Shown here: positions 23,822 through 31,500 of the stretch, one piece after another
How the letters are laid out: each line of letters starts with the position of its first letter
Position numbering within the stretch: the first letter of the stretch is position 1
NCBI RefSeq assembly: GCF_036226365.1
Contig: NZ_CP108462.1
Location: 8,042,001 to 8,106,000 of the forward strand
Direction: 5' to 3'
Source: Streptomyces sp. NBC_01262
Lineage (GTDB): Bacteria > Actinomycetota > Actinomycetes > Streptomycetales > Streptomycetaceae
Length of the DNA: 64,000 nt
Made by a program: the position numbers and the translations under genes
Notes under the pieces: model-generated
Databases searched by the model: none
What the model was told of the DNA's origin: nothing
Seen by the model: the letters and a program-made list of their open reading frames with translations, nothing else

Positions 23822-25065
23822 CAGAACCAGTGCAGGCAGTGCGGGGGGCGCTCGGCGCGGAAGAGGGCGTCGGCGAGGGTGGCTGCGGCTGGGCGGTGGG
23901 CCTGGATGTGTCCGGCGCGGACGAGGGTGCTCGGGGTGGTGCCGCCGAGGTAGATCGAGCCCAGGTCGCTTACGTCCAGGGACAGGTCGGGCTCCCGGTC
24001 GGTCGGGACGCAGTCGGCCTTGGTGTCGCGGACGGTCAGCAGGTAGCGGCTGTGTTCGCCGAGGAAGGGGTCGTCGACGTCGAGGACGAGCTCGCCGTCG
24101 GTGGACCAGCCGCGGGCGGTGAGGGCACGCGGGATGTCCAGCAGGCGTACCCAGAGCCAGTCGGTGTTGTCGCTCACCTGGCCGGCGCGGAAGTCCGTGA
24201 GCTGCCAGCGCAGCGGGTGCTCGGGCGGGAAGTGCTTGAACACGACCTGAGTGACCAGGTCGTGTCCGAGCAGGAACCGGGCCAGGGCCGTGAAGACGGC
24301 GTCGTCGGTGGCGATGGTCTCGTCGACCGTCAAGGTGTCGGGCTCGCCGATCGAGTAGCTGGCGTACCCGTCCGGGACGCCGTCGGCGTCACGGTGGACG
24401 ACGACGTAGCGCGGTGCCGGAGCGACCGGGGGCTGTCCGGCGCCCAAGGACCACCAGCGGTGCGGCCGGGACAGGGCGCCGGGCTGTGTGCGGCGGTACC
24501 GGTCGTAGACCTCTTCCAGGATCTCGCCGCACTCGGCCCGCCGCAGCACCTCGACCGAGCCGGTGTCCGAGCCGGTGTCCGAGCCGGTCGCCGAGGCGTC
24601 GGCCGTTGTGCGCGCCCGGGGTTGGGCGAGGGCGGCCTTGTGGCGCGGCACCGTCAGCCGCTCCGTGTAGGTCGCAGGTCCGTAGCCGAACCTGCGGTAG
24701 ATCACAGCCTCGGTGGCCAGCAGTACGGAGAGGAACTCCCCTCGGGCCCGCAGCGCGGTGAGCTGATGCCGCATCATCGCGCTGAGCACGCCCTGGCGTC
24801 GGTGCGAGGGCACCACACCGACGGTGGTCACCCCGGCGGCCGGGACGAGGATCTCACCGGGCAGGGTGAGCTCGAAGGAGTACGCACCGGCGGTGCCGAC
24901 GGGCCGCCCGTCGGCCGTCGTGGCGAGCAGATTGCGATCCATTTCGAGCGCCGACCACCAGAACCCGCCGCCCTCGGCCGGGGGTTGGGGGAAGCGCCCG
25001 AACGCGGCATGGAGTGTGTCGACGAAGACGTCGAGGTCCTGGTCGGTCGTGGGACGGATCTCCAT
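23821..25065 (-). CDS. Eis-type GNAT N-acetyltransferase
   Basis: 414 residues from ATG 25065 (GAGG upstream). The N-terminal GNAT domain has the acetyl-CoA loop VVPSHRRQGVLSAMM; YRRFGYGPAT carries the conserved Tyr region; a middle GNAT-like and a C-terminal sterol-carrier-like domain follow (RPAAATLADALF). The chain ends in Phe, whose carboxylate serves as the catalytic base in Eis. Eis proteins acetylate amines of aminoglycosides and lysines. Between domains there is a short repetitive linker, GSDTGSDTGS, coded by 12-base tandem repeats. Coupled to the ParB-like gene. Confidence 0.88.
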   Translation of the reverse strand: MEIRPTTDQDLDVFVDTLHAAFGRFPQPPAEGGGFWWSALEMDRNLLATTADGRPVGTAGAYSFELTLPGEILVPAAGVTTVGVVPSHRRQGVLSAMMRHQLTALRARGEFLSVLLATEAVIYRRFGYGPATYTERLTVPRHKAALAQPRARTTADASATGSDTGSDTGSVEVLRRAECGEILEEVYDRYRRTQPGALSRPHRWWSLGAGQPPVAPAPRYVVVHRDADGVPDGYASYSIGEPDTLTVDETIATDDAVFTALARFLLGHDLVTQVVFKHFPPEHPLRWQLTDFRAGQVSDNTDWLWVRLLDIPRALTARGWSTDGELVLDVDDPFLGEHSRYLLTVRDTKADCVPTDREPDLSLDVSDLGSIYLGGTTPSTLVRAGHIQAHRPAAATLADALFRAERPPHCLHWF

Positions 25066-25153
25066 CGCTGCCGCTGCCTCCTCGGGATGCCGGCACCACG
25101 GCTCATGGCGCCCCGCCACAGTGCAGCGTCGACCCGCGGCCAGGTCAAGCGGA

Positions 25154-25642
25154 TTACGGGGGAGTCGCGGTGGCCGGGCTCGGCTCTCCGTTCTCCACGC
25201 GTGCGCGCAGAGCGGCGCCGTTTCGGGAGTACTCCTTTGTGAGCCGGTCGAGTGCCGGGACGAGTTCGGCGGCAGCGGCGCCGAAGAACTCCTCGGAGTC
25301 GGTGAACTCGGTGGTGCCGTCCGGCTGGGAGGCGAGCACGAACGAGTGCCTGCCGAGGATCGCGTCAAGCGATCCGCCCTCCCAGACCAGCCGGCGGGGG
25401 GCCTCCACATCGACGATCCGCATCGTGACGTCCTGCTCAGCGGCGTCGCCGCCCGAGACGCGGCCCCGGATTTCCGCCCCGGCCACGACCTGTTCGGGCT
25501 TCGCGTCGAAGGACAGAACCGGGTGCCACCGCGCGTACTGGTCGAACGCCACGAGCACGCGCCAGACGTCCTCCACCGGAGCGGAGATCCTGGTCACCGC
25601 CGTGACAACAGGGGTTTCGCTCCCGGTGTTCACGGCTTTCAC
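25154..25642 (-). CDS. SRPBCC (polyketide cyclase/START-like) protein
   Basis: 162 residues with the helix-grip fold pattern: TAVTRISAPVEDVWRVLVAFDQYARWHPVLSF at the start, PRRLVWEGG in the middle, a long C-terminal helix LVPALDRLTKEYSRNGAALRARVE. It probably binds a hydrophobic ligand in its cavity. Its ATG overlaps the TGA of the MDR reductase gene (ATGA), so the pair is co-translated. An 88-base gap separates it from the Eis-like gene. Confidence 0.82.
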   Translation of the reverse strand: MKAVNTGSETPVVTAVTRISAPVEDVWRVLVAFDQYARWHPVLSFDAKPEQVVAGAEIRGRVSGGDAAEQDVTMRIVDVEAPRRLVWEGGSLDAILGRHSFVLASQPDGTTEFTDSEEFFGAAAAELVPALDRLTKEYSRNGAALRARVENGEPSPATATPP

Positions 25643-26562
25643 GGCACCAGCACGATCCGGCCGCGTCGGCCGCCCCGGGCGAGCTGGGCGTGGGCTTCGG
25701 CTGCCTGCGACAGGGGGTAGATCTGGGCAACCCGCGGCGTCAGCACGCCGACCTCGGCGAGCGCGGAGAGATATGCCAGACGGGTCGCTTCGGGACCGGC
25801 GGCGGTGAGCCGCACCACCACGCCCCGCTGCGGCGCGGGCAGTACGTCACCCCTCACGCTCACGAAGATGCCGCCGTCGCGGACCGCCGCCAGCGCGGGG
25901 GCGCCCAGCGCCGCCGCGTCGAGCACGCCGTCCACACCCTCCGGCACGAAGCGGCGCACCGCCTCGCTCAGCTCCTCGTCGCGCGACACGAACCAGGTGG
26001 CGCCACGATCGCGGAGGAACTCCTCGTCCTCGGGCAGTCCCTGCGCGACGATCCGAACGCCCCGCGTCCGGGCCAACTCGACGGCGTAGCCGCCGACGGC
26101 CCCGGCGGCGCCCGTGACGAGCAGGGTGTCGCGGGGGCGCAGCGGGAGGTGGTCCAGGGCCAGTGAGGCGGTCATCGCGTTGAGGGGGATCGTCGCCGCG
26201 AGGGTGAGGTCCATGCCCTCCGGGGCGAGGGCGATGGAGTTGACGTCGGTCACAAGGTATTCGGCCTGGGCCTTCGTCGGGCGCAGTACGGGGGCGTCGA
26301 ACGCGATCACCGGGGTTCCGACCTTGAGGGGGACACCCGGGCCGACCGCGTCGACCGTCCCGGCGGCGTCCAGGCCGAGACCGGTGTATTCGACCTCCTC
26401 CGACGCCCTGAAGATCCCGGCCCACACGGCGGCGTCGGCTGGATTGAGGGCGGCGGCCGCGACCTTGATGCGGACTTCCAGGGGACCCGGTTCCGGGAGG
26501 GGGACCTCCACGACCTCGACGCCCTCGGGTCCACCGGTCTTCTTCACGACTGCTGCGCGCAT
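25639..26562 (-). CDS. NADP-dependent quinone reductase-type MDR oxidoreductase
   Basis: 307 residues. An N-terminal GroES-like domain (MRAAVVKKTGGPEGVEVVEVPLPEPGPLEVRIKVAAAALNPAD) is followed by a Rossmann domain with LLVTGAAGAVGGYAVELA. The Cys ligands of zinc alcohol dehydrogenases are absent, placing it with quinone oxidoreductase/zeta-crystallin enzymes. With the SRPBCC partner and upstream HxlR regulator it resembles inducible electrophile-detoxification units. Confidence 0.88.
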   Translation of the reverse strand: MRAAVVKKTGGPEGVEVVEVPLPEPGPLEVRIKVAAAALNPADAAVWAGIFRASEEVEYTGLGLDAAGTVDAVGPGVPLKVGTPVIAFDAPVLRPTKAQAEYLVTDVNSIALAPEGMDLTLAATIPLNAMTASLALDHLPLRPRDTLLVTGAAGAVGGYAVELARTRGVRIVAQGLPEDEEFLRDRGATWFVSRDEELSEAVRRFVPEGVDGVLDAAALGAPALAAVRDGGIFVSVRGDVLPAPQRGVVVRLTAAGPEATRLAYLSALAEVGVLTPRVAQIYPLSQAAEAHAQLARGGRRGRIVLVP

Positions 26563-26630
26563 GATTTTCGCTCTTTTCTTCGCATACCGAACGCTATGAG
26601 CGCTTCGTACGCTGCTAACGCTAGGCGAGC

Positions 26631-26646
26631 TACGATCGATTCGTAA
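26631..26646. promoter_or_regulatory. HxlR operator candidate upstream of MDR reductase
   Basis: TACGATCGATTCGTAA; read in the coding direction TTACGAATCGATCGTA, with TACGA/TCGTA dyad arms. The same motif with one difference is at 27092-27107 upstream of the HxlR gene. It lies 69-84 bases before the reductase start. Confidence 0.65.
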
Positions 26647-26650
26647 GCAG

Positions 26651-26664
26651 GCACTTTAAAGTGC
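26651..26664. promoter_or_regulatory. perfect 14-bp palindrome GCACTTTAAAGTGC
   Basis: A perfect AT-centred palindrome between the HxlR gene stop and the putative operator at 26631. GGCACTT occurs again next to the second operator copy (around 27082-27089). It may be part of a larger regulator site or a weak hairpin ending the HxlR transcript. Confidence 0.5.
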
Positions 26665-26673
26665 GTAACAGCC

Positions 26674-27048
26674 CTACTGGTCGGTAACGCGGGTGTCGTA
26701 GCGCGCTCGCGCCTCGTCGACCTCGTCGGCGGCCCAGTCGCGTACCTGGGACAGCAGGGCGTACAGGCCCTGCCCGAGCTGGGTCAGCTCGTAGTCGACA
26801 CGTACGGGCACGGTCGGTGTGACCGTCCGTTCCGCCATGCCGTCGCGCTCCAGCATGCGCAGGGTCTGGGTGAGCATCTTCTGGCTGACGCCCGGGATCT
26901 CGCGGCTGATGTGGCTGTACCGCATCGCGTCGCCGTGTGCCCCGAGGGTGCACATCGTCAGGCTGACCCACCGGTTGCTGATCGTCGAGAGCAACGCCAC
27001 CGCGGGACAGTCATGCATGTACGCCTCGTACGTGCCGGGCTCGACCAT
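26674..27048 (-). CDS. HxlR-family transcriptional regulator
   Basis: 124 residues from ATG 27048 (GGAG upstream). The HxlR signature is clear: DCPAVALLSTISNRWVSLTMCTLGAHGDAMRYSHISREIPGVSQKMLTQTLRMLERDGMAERTVTPTVPVRVDYELTQLG. A Cys at about residue 12 (HDCPA) is in the position used by redox- or electrophile-sensing HxlR/HypR proteins. It is oriented with the reductase gene rather than divergent, 111 bases ahead of it. Confidence 0.9.
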   Translation of the reverse strand: MVEPGTYEAYMHDCPAVALLSTISNRWVSLTMCTLGAHGDAMRYSHISREIPGVSQKMLTQTLRMLERDGMAERTVTPTVPVRVDYELTQLGQGLYALLSQVRDWAADEVDEARARYDTRVTDQ

Positions 27049-27091
27049 CGGTCTCTCCTGTCGGGAGCGCAACGCGCCAAAAGGCACTTAC

Positions 27092-27107
27092 TTCCGAATC
27101 GATCGTA
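27092..27107. promoter_or_regulatory. HxlR operator candidate upstream of hxlR gene
   Basis: TTCCGAATCGATCGTA, matching the site at 26631-26646 in 15 of 16 bases on the opposite strand. It is 44-59 bases before the HxlR start, suggesting autoregulation. Confidence 0.65.
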
Positions 27108-27351
27108 ACGCGCGCCTGAGGCCGTACGTACGTGTCGCGACTGTGGCTGCCGGGGCGATGTGAGTCAATACAGGTTACTCACAGGTTCGTTCTACTGGAT
27201 CCAGATTATTTTACCGACGCGTAACTTCAAGTTTTTACTACTCGCCCGTAATTTGGCATGAGCGCCACATCTTGTGATCCGGATCGCAAGTCGCGTAGCG
27301 CGCGCTGCCTCGTCGCGCCCTACCCCCACCGACCTGCAAGGAGTTCACACG
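27108..27351. other. intergenic region with two dyads before lipase gene
   Basis: A 244-bp region, unusually AT-rich for this genome around 27180-27260, with no gene seen. It holds GTGAGT (27160-27165) paired with ACTCAC (27177-27182), and a 20-bp near-perfect palindrome CTTGTGATCCGGATCGCAAG at 27271-27290, about 60 bases before the lipase start. The latter is a plausible operator for the lipase promoter. Confidence 0.5.
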
Positions 27352-28230
27352 ATGCTGCCCTCCAAGCCGAGAATCCTCGCCCGGGTGCTCTCCGCGATGG
27401 CCCTCACCGCGACTCTGGCCGCGGCCCCCGTGCTCACCGGGGCCGCCACCGCCGAAGCCGCGACCGTCAGCAGTGGCTGGAACGACTACTCCTGCAAGCC
27501 CTCCTCCGCCCACCCCCGCCCCGTCGTGCTGGTCCACGGCACGCTGGCCAACTCGGTCGACAACTGGCTGGCCTTCGCGCCCTATCTGGTCGCCCGCGGA
27601 TACTGCGTCTTCTCCCTCGACTACGGCCAGCTGCCGGGCGTCCCGGTCTTCTACGGACTCGGCCCGGTCGCCGACTCCGCGCAGCAGCTCTCCGACTACG
27701 TCGACACGGTCCTCGCCGACACCGGGGCCTCGAAGGTCGACCTCGTCGGCCACTCCGAGGGCGGCATGATGCCGCGCTACTACCTGAAGTTCCTCGGCGG
27801 AGCCGCCAAGGTGAACGCCCTGGTCGGCATCGCCCCCGACAACCACGGCACCACCCTGGACGGCATCACCGCCCTGGCGGACCTGTACCCGGCGGCCGCC
27901 GCCCTGGTCGCGAGCCTCCCGCAGGGACTGCAGGACCAGATCGCCGGCTCCGCCTTCCTCACCAAGCTCAACGCGGGCGGCGACACGGTCTCCGGGGTGA
28001 AGTACACCGTCATCGTCACCAAGTACGACGAGATCGTGACCCCCTACACCTCCGGCTACCTCAGCGGCTCCAACGTCACCAACCTCCTGCTCCAGGACAG
28101 CTGCTCGCTCGACCTGTCCGAGCACGCCACGATCGGGCTCACCGACGTGATCGCCTTCCACCTGGCCGCCAACGCCCTCGATCCGGCACACGCGACCCCG
28201 GCGACGTGCCTCACCGCCCTCACCGGCTGA
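27352..28230 (+). CDS. secreted triacylglycerol lipase (alpha/beta hydrolase)
   Basis: 292 residues from ATG 27352, with AAGGAG upstream. The signal peptide ends near ATAEAATVSSG. Oxyanion region VVLVHGTLANSVDNW; the nucleophile elbow is GHSEGGMM; the catalytic Asp is probably in VTKYDEIVTPY, and the His in the SEHATIGLTD segment. Two Cys pairs (YSCKPS, GYCVF, DSCSLD, ATCLTAL) suggest disulfides. It resembles the Streptomyces secreted class 2/EstA-type lipases. It acts on extracellular lipids. Confidence 0.9.
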   Translation: MLPSKPRILARVLSAMALTATLAAAPVLTGAATAEAATVSSGWNDYSCKPSSAHPRPVVLVHGTLANSVDNWLAFAPYLVARGYCVFSLDYGQLPGVPVFYGLGPVADSAQQLSDYVDTVLADTGASKVDLVGHSEGGMMPRYYLKFLGGAAKVNALVGIAPDNHGTTLDGITALADLYPAAAALVASLPQGLQDQIAGSAFLTKLNAGGDTVSGVKYTVIVTKYDEIVTPYTSGYLSGSNVTNLLLQDSCSLDLSEHATIGLTDVIAFHLAANALDPAHATPATCLTALTG

Positions 28231-28292
28231 CCGTACGGGTACCGGTACGGCCCGGGATCTTCCGGCCCGGCCGCCCGTGGCAAGGTGTCCGC

Positions 28293-29804
28293 ATGACCGA
28301 ACCGAGTCGTCCCGGCCGCCCCGCGGCGCTTCAGCTCATCGACGCCGTCGTGGACCCCGGGACCTGGCGCGGCTGGGACGAACCGGTGCCGGAACCGGCA
28401 CTGCCGCAGGACGCCGCGTACCGCGCGGACCTCGAAAAGGCCCGGGCGCGTACGGGACTCGACGAGTCGGTCGTGACGGGGGAGGGGCGCATCCGGGGCC
28501 GCCGGGTGGCGGTCGTGGCGGGCGAATTCCGGTTCCTGGGCGGCTCGATCGGGGTCGCGGCGGGGGAGCGGCTGGTACGGGCGGTGGAGCGGGCCACGCG
28601 GGAGCGGCTGCCGCTGCTGGCCTCGCCGGCCTCGGGCGGCACGCGCATGCAGGAGGGCACCATCGCCTTCCTGCAGATGGTCAAGGTCGCCGCCGCGATC
28701 ACCGACCACAAGGCGGCCCGGCTGCCGTACCTGGTCTATCTGCGGCACCCGACGACGGGCGGCGTGCTCGCCTCATGGGGCTCGCTCGGCCATCTCACGG
28801 CCGCCGAGCCGGGCGCGCTGATCGGTTTCCTCGGGCCGCGGGTCCATCAGGCGCTGTACGGGGAGGAGTTCCCGCCCGGGGTGCAGATCGCGGAGAACCT
28901 GCTGGCCAACGGGATCGTTGACGCGGTCCTGCCGGCGGAGCAGCTCGCGGGGGTGGCGGCGCGGGCGCTGCACGTGCTGTGCGGGGAGAGCACGGGGGAG
29001 GCCGCCGTGCCCGGGCCATGTCCGGACCCCGCGCTGGAGGTGTCCACCGAGGAGTCGATCCGGCGGTCGCGGCGGCCCGAACGGCCCGGGCTGCGGGACC
29101 TGCTGGCGGTGGCGGCCACCGAGGTCACCCCGCTCAGCGGCACCGGGGCGGGGGAGCGGGACCCGGGGCTGGTGCTGGCGCTGGCGCGGTTCGGGCCGAC
29201 GCCGTGCGTGGTGCTGGGCCATGACCGGACCAACAGCATCCAGCCCGGCGGCCTGCGCGAGGCCCGGCGGGGGATGCGGATCGCGGCGGAGCTGGACCTG
29301 CCGCTGCTCACCGTCGTGGACACGGCGGGCGCGGCGCTGTCCAAGGAGGCCGAGGAGGGCGGCCTGGCGGGGGAGATCGCCCGCTCGCTCGCCGACATGG
29401 TCAGCCTGCCCGCCCCCACCCTCTGCCTCCTCCTCGGCCAGGGCGCCGGCGGCGGCGCGCTCGCCCTGCTCCCCGCCGACCGCGTGCTGGCCGCCCGCCA
29501 CGCCTGGCTCTCCCCGCTGCCGCCCGAAGGCGCCTCCGCGATCCTGTACCGGACCACCGAGCGGGCGTACGAGGTCGCCGACCGCCAGGGGGTGCGCTCC
29601 GCCGACCTCCTCGCCCACCACATCGTCGACCGGGTCATCGAGGAGGGCGACCACGCCGCCGCCTTCCTCGCCTCGCTCGGCGACGCCCTCGGCGCCGAAC
29701 TCGCGGCGCTGCGCACGCAGGACCCGGCCGCCCGGATGACCGGCCGCCGTGCCCGCTACCGAAACCTCGGACTGTCAGTGCCCGGTGACACCATGAACAC
29801 ATGA
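28293..29804 (+). CDS. acetyl-CoA carboxylase-type carboxyltransferase (beta-alpha fused)
   Basis: 503 residues from ATG 28293. The first half is AccD-like (VAVVAGEFRFLGGSIGVAAGERLVRA, PLLASPASGGTRMQEG), the second AccA-like (TNSIQPGGLREARRGMRIAAELDLPLLTVVDTAGAALSKEAEEGGLAGEIARSLADMVSLPAPTLCLLLGQGAGGGALALLPADRVLAA). No zinc-ribbon Cys cluster and no biotin domain are present. It would transfer CO2 from a carboxylated carrier to an acyl-CoA. Its stop overlaps the next gene start (ATGA), coupling it to the methyltransferase-NUDIX fusion. Confidence 0.85.
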   Translation: MTEPSRPGRPAALQLIDAVVDPGTWRGWDEPVPEPALPQDAAYRADLEKARARTGLDESVVTGEGRIRGRRVAVVAGEFRFLGGSIGVAAGERLVRAVERATRERLPLLASPASGGTRMQEGTIAFLQMVKVAAAITDHKAARLPYLVYLRHPTTGGVLASWGSLGHLTAAEPGALIGFLGPRVHQALYGEEFPPGVQIAENLLANGIVDAVLPAEQLAGVAARALHVLCGESTGEAAVPGPCPDPALEVSTEESIRRSRRPERPGLRDLLAVAATEVTPLSGTGAGERDPGLVLALARFGPTPCVVLGHDRTNSIQPGGLREARRGMRIAAELDLPLLTVVDTAGAALSKEAEEGGLAGEIARSLADMVSLPAPTLCLLLGQGAGGGALALLPADRVLAARHAWLSPLPPEGASAILYRTTERAYEVADRQGVRSADLLAHHIVDRVIEEGDHAAAFLASLGDALGAELAALRTQDPAARMTGRRARYRNLGLSVPGDTMNT

Positions 29805-30916
29805 CGACCGACGCGCCCACCGACTACTGGGACACCGCAGCAGACACCTTCGACGACGAGCCCGACCACGGTCTCGGCAGCCCCGACGTGCGCGCCGCGT
29901 GGGCCGCCCGGCTGCGCGGCTGGCTGCCCGACGAGGCCTGCGACGTGCTCGACCTCGGCTGCGGCACGGGCAGCCTCGCCCTGCTCGCCGCCGAACAGGG
30001 CCACCGCGTCACGGGCGTCGACCGCTCGGCGCGCATGGCCGAGCTGGCCCGGCTCAAACTGGCCGGCACCGGGGCCCGGGTCCTGATCGGCGACGCGGTC
30101 GAACCGCCGGTCGGGGACGGCCGGTTCGACGTCGTCCTGGTGCGCCATGTCCTGTGGTCGCTGCCCGACCCCGCGAAGGCGCTCCGGCACTGGGCCGGGC
30201 TGCTCCGGCGCGGCGGCCGCATGGTGCTGATCGAGGGCCGCTGGGGCGAGAGCAACCCGGCGGGCATCACCGCCGACGCCCTCGCCGACCTCGCCGAGCC
30301 GGTCGCACAGCGCATCCGGATCGACCAACTCGCCCACGACTCCGTGCTCTGGGGCCGCCCGGTGTTCGACGAGCGCTACGCGGCCGTCCTGCGGATCGCG
30401 CCGCCGACCCGCCACGCGGAGATCGTCGACGTCCACCTGATCCTCCGGCGCGGCGACGAGATCCTGCTCGCCCGCCGGGCCAACACCGGTTACGCGGACG
30501 GTCTGTTCAACCTGCCCTCCGGCCATGTCGAGGACGGCGAGGACGTCCGGGCCGCCGTGGTCCGCGAGGCGTACGAAGAGGTCGGCGTCGTCCTCGACCC
30601 GGAGCGGCTCGCGGTCGCGCTGGTCATGCAGCACCGCGCGCCGGGCGGTTCCGCGCGCATCGGCTGGTTCTTCGAGGCGCACCTCGCGGAGGCGGACCGG
30701 CAGCCCTCCAACCGCGAGCCGGACAAGTGCTCGGAGCTGGCCTGGTTCCCGCTCGGCGGACTGCCCGACGACATGGTCGCGTACTCCCGCGCCGGGGTCG
30801 ACGCCTACCGGACCGGCGAGCGCTTCGTCCTGCACCTCCACGAGCGGGGCGACCCGATCGCGTACGCGCAGCGGGGGCCGGGCCGGGCGGTCGTCCTGCC
30901 GGGGGTGTGGACCTGA
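29801..30916 (+). CDS. fusion: SAM methyltransferase plus NUDIX hydrolase
   Basis: 371 residues. Residues ~1-205 are a class I SAM methyltransferase with motif I VLDLGCGTGSLALLA, motif II region DVVLVRHVLWSLPDP, and GGRMVLIEG. Residues ~210-370 are a NUDIX domain with box GHVEDGEDVRAAVVREAYEEVGVV fitting GX5EX7REUXEEXGU. The linker is short, so both activities belong to one chain. Such bifunctional proteins exist in Streptomyces databases as I recall, but their substrate is unknown; a nucleotide-linked or alkylated metabolite is conceivable. Co-translated with the carboxyltransferase. Confidence 0.88.
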   Translation: MTTDAPTDYWDTAADTFDDEPDHGLGSPDVRAAWAARLRGWLPDEACDVLDLGCGTGSLALLAAEQGHRVTGVDRSARMAELARLKLAGTGARVLIGDAVEPPVGDGRFDVVLVRHVLWSLPDPAKALRHWAGLLRRGGRMVLIEGRWGESNPAGITADALADLAEPVAQRIRIDQLAHDSVLWGRPVFDERYAAVLRIAPPTRHAEIVDVHLILRRGDEILLARRANTGYADGLFNLPSGHVEDGEDVRAAVVREAYEEVGVVLDPERLAVALVMQHRAPGGSARIGWFFEAHLAEADRQPSNREPDKCSELAWFPLGGLPDDMVAYSRAGVDAYRTGERFVLHLHERGDPIAYAQRGPGRAVVLPGVWT

Positions 30917-30930
30917 AGCACAATGGCCCT

Positions 30931-31302
30931 GTGACGTCCCAGATCATCATCGACCCGGCCTCCGCCACCGCTCCCTTCGAGCAACTCCGCTCCCAGATCG
31001 CCGACCAGGCCCGCTCCGGCACCCTGCCCGTCGGTCACCGGCTGCCCACCGTACGCGGCCTCGCCGAACAGCTCGGCCTGGCCGCCAACACCGTCGCCAA
31101 GGCCTACCGCGCCCTGGAGGCCGACGGCGTCATCGAGACCAGGGGCCGCAACGGCACCTTCATCGCCGCCGCCGGTGACGCGGCGGCCCGCGAAGCGGCG
31201 TCAGCCGCGGCGGACTACGCCCAGCGCGCGCGGCGGCTCGGCCTGGACCGCGATGCCGCGCGCGCCGCGGTCGAGGAGGCGCTGCGGGCCGCGTACGCGT
31301 AG
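30931..31302 (+). CDS. YtrA-subfamily GntR transcriptional regulator
   Basis: 123 residues from GTG 30931. The winged helix fills most of it: APFEQLRSQIADQARSGTLPVGHRLPTVRGLAEQLGLAANTVAKAYRALEADGVIETRGRNGTFI, followed by a short C-terminal helix (AADYAQRARRLGLDRDAARAAVEEALRAAYA) instead of a full ligand domain. YtrA-type regulators often control linked ABC transporters, none of which is next to it. It is 14 bases after the fusion gene and probably in the same transcript. Confidence 0.88.
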   Translation: MTSQIIIDPASATAPFEQLRSQIADQARSGTLPVGHRLPTVRGLAEQLGLAANTVAKAYRALEADGVIETRGRNGTFIAAAGDAAAREAASAAADYAQRARRLGLDRDAARAAVEEALRAAYA

Positions 31303-31348
31303 GCGGTGGCCGGAGCGGTTCACCGGGGCCGTCCGGGTGGCCGGTTCC

Positions 31349-31398
31349 GTCCTCAAGCGCCGGACGGGCTGAATTCAGCCCGTCCGGCGCTTGAGGAC
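31349..31398. terminator. 50-bp perfect palindrome of the Streptomyces dispersed repeat
   Basis: GTCCTCAAGCGCCGGACGGG is followed by CTGAA and then the exact complement through 31398. Two inverted copies of the dispersed 23-mer form a perfect 25-bp stem. It lies between convergent genes (GntR, + and AAA+ ATPase, -) and is well placed as a bidirectional terminator. A second short hairpin, GCGCAGCC-GGCG-GGCTGCGC, follows at 31402-31421. The rest of the 198-bp gap shows no gene. Confidence 0.75.
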
Positions 31399-31500
31399 AA
31401 AGCGCAGCCGGCGGGCTGCGCAACGCGGCGAACCTTCGCGCCGGCGCTGCAGCCAGGCCAGCGGGTCGCCGGTGCGATGCACGCAGCCGGACTCCGGCCG

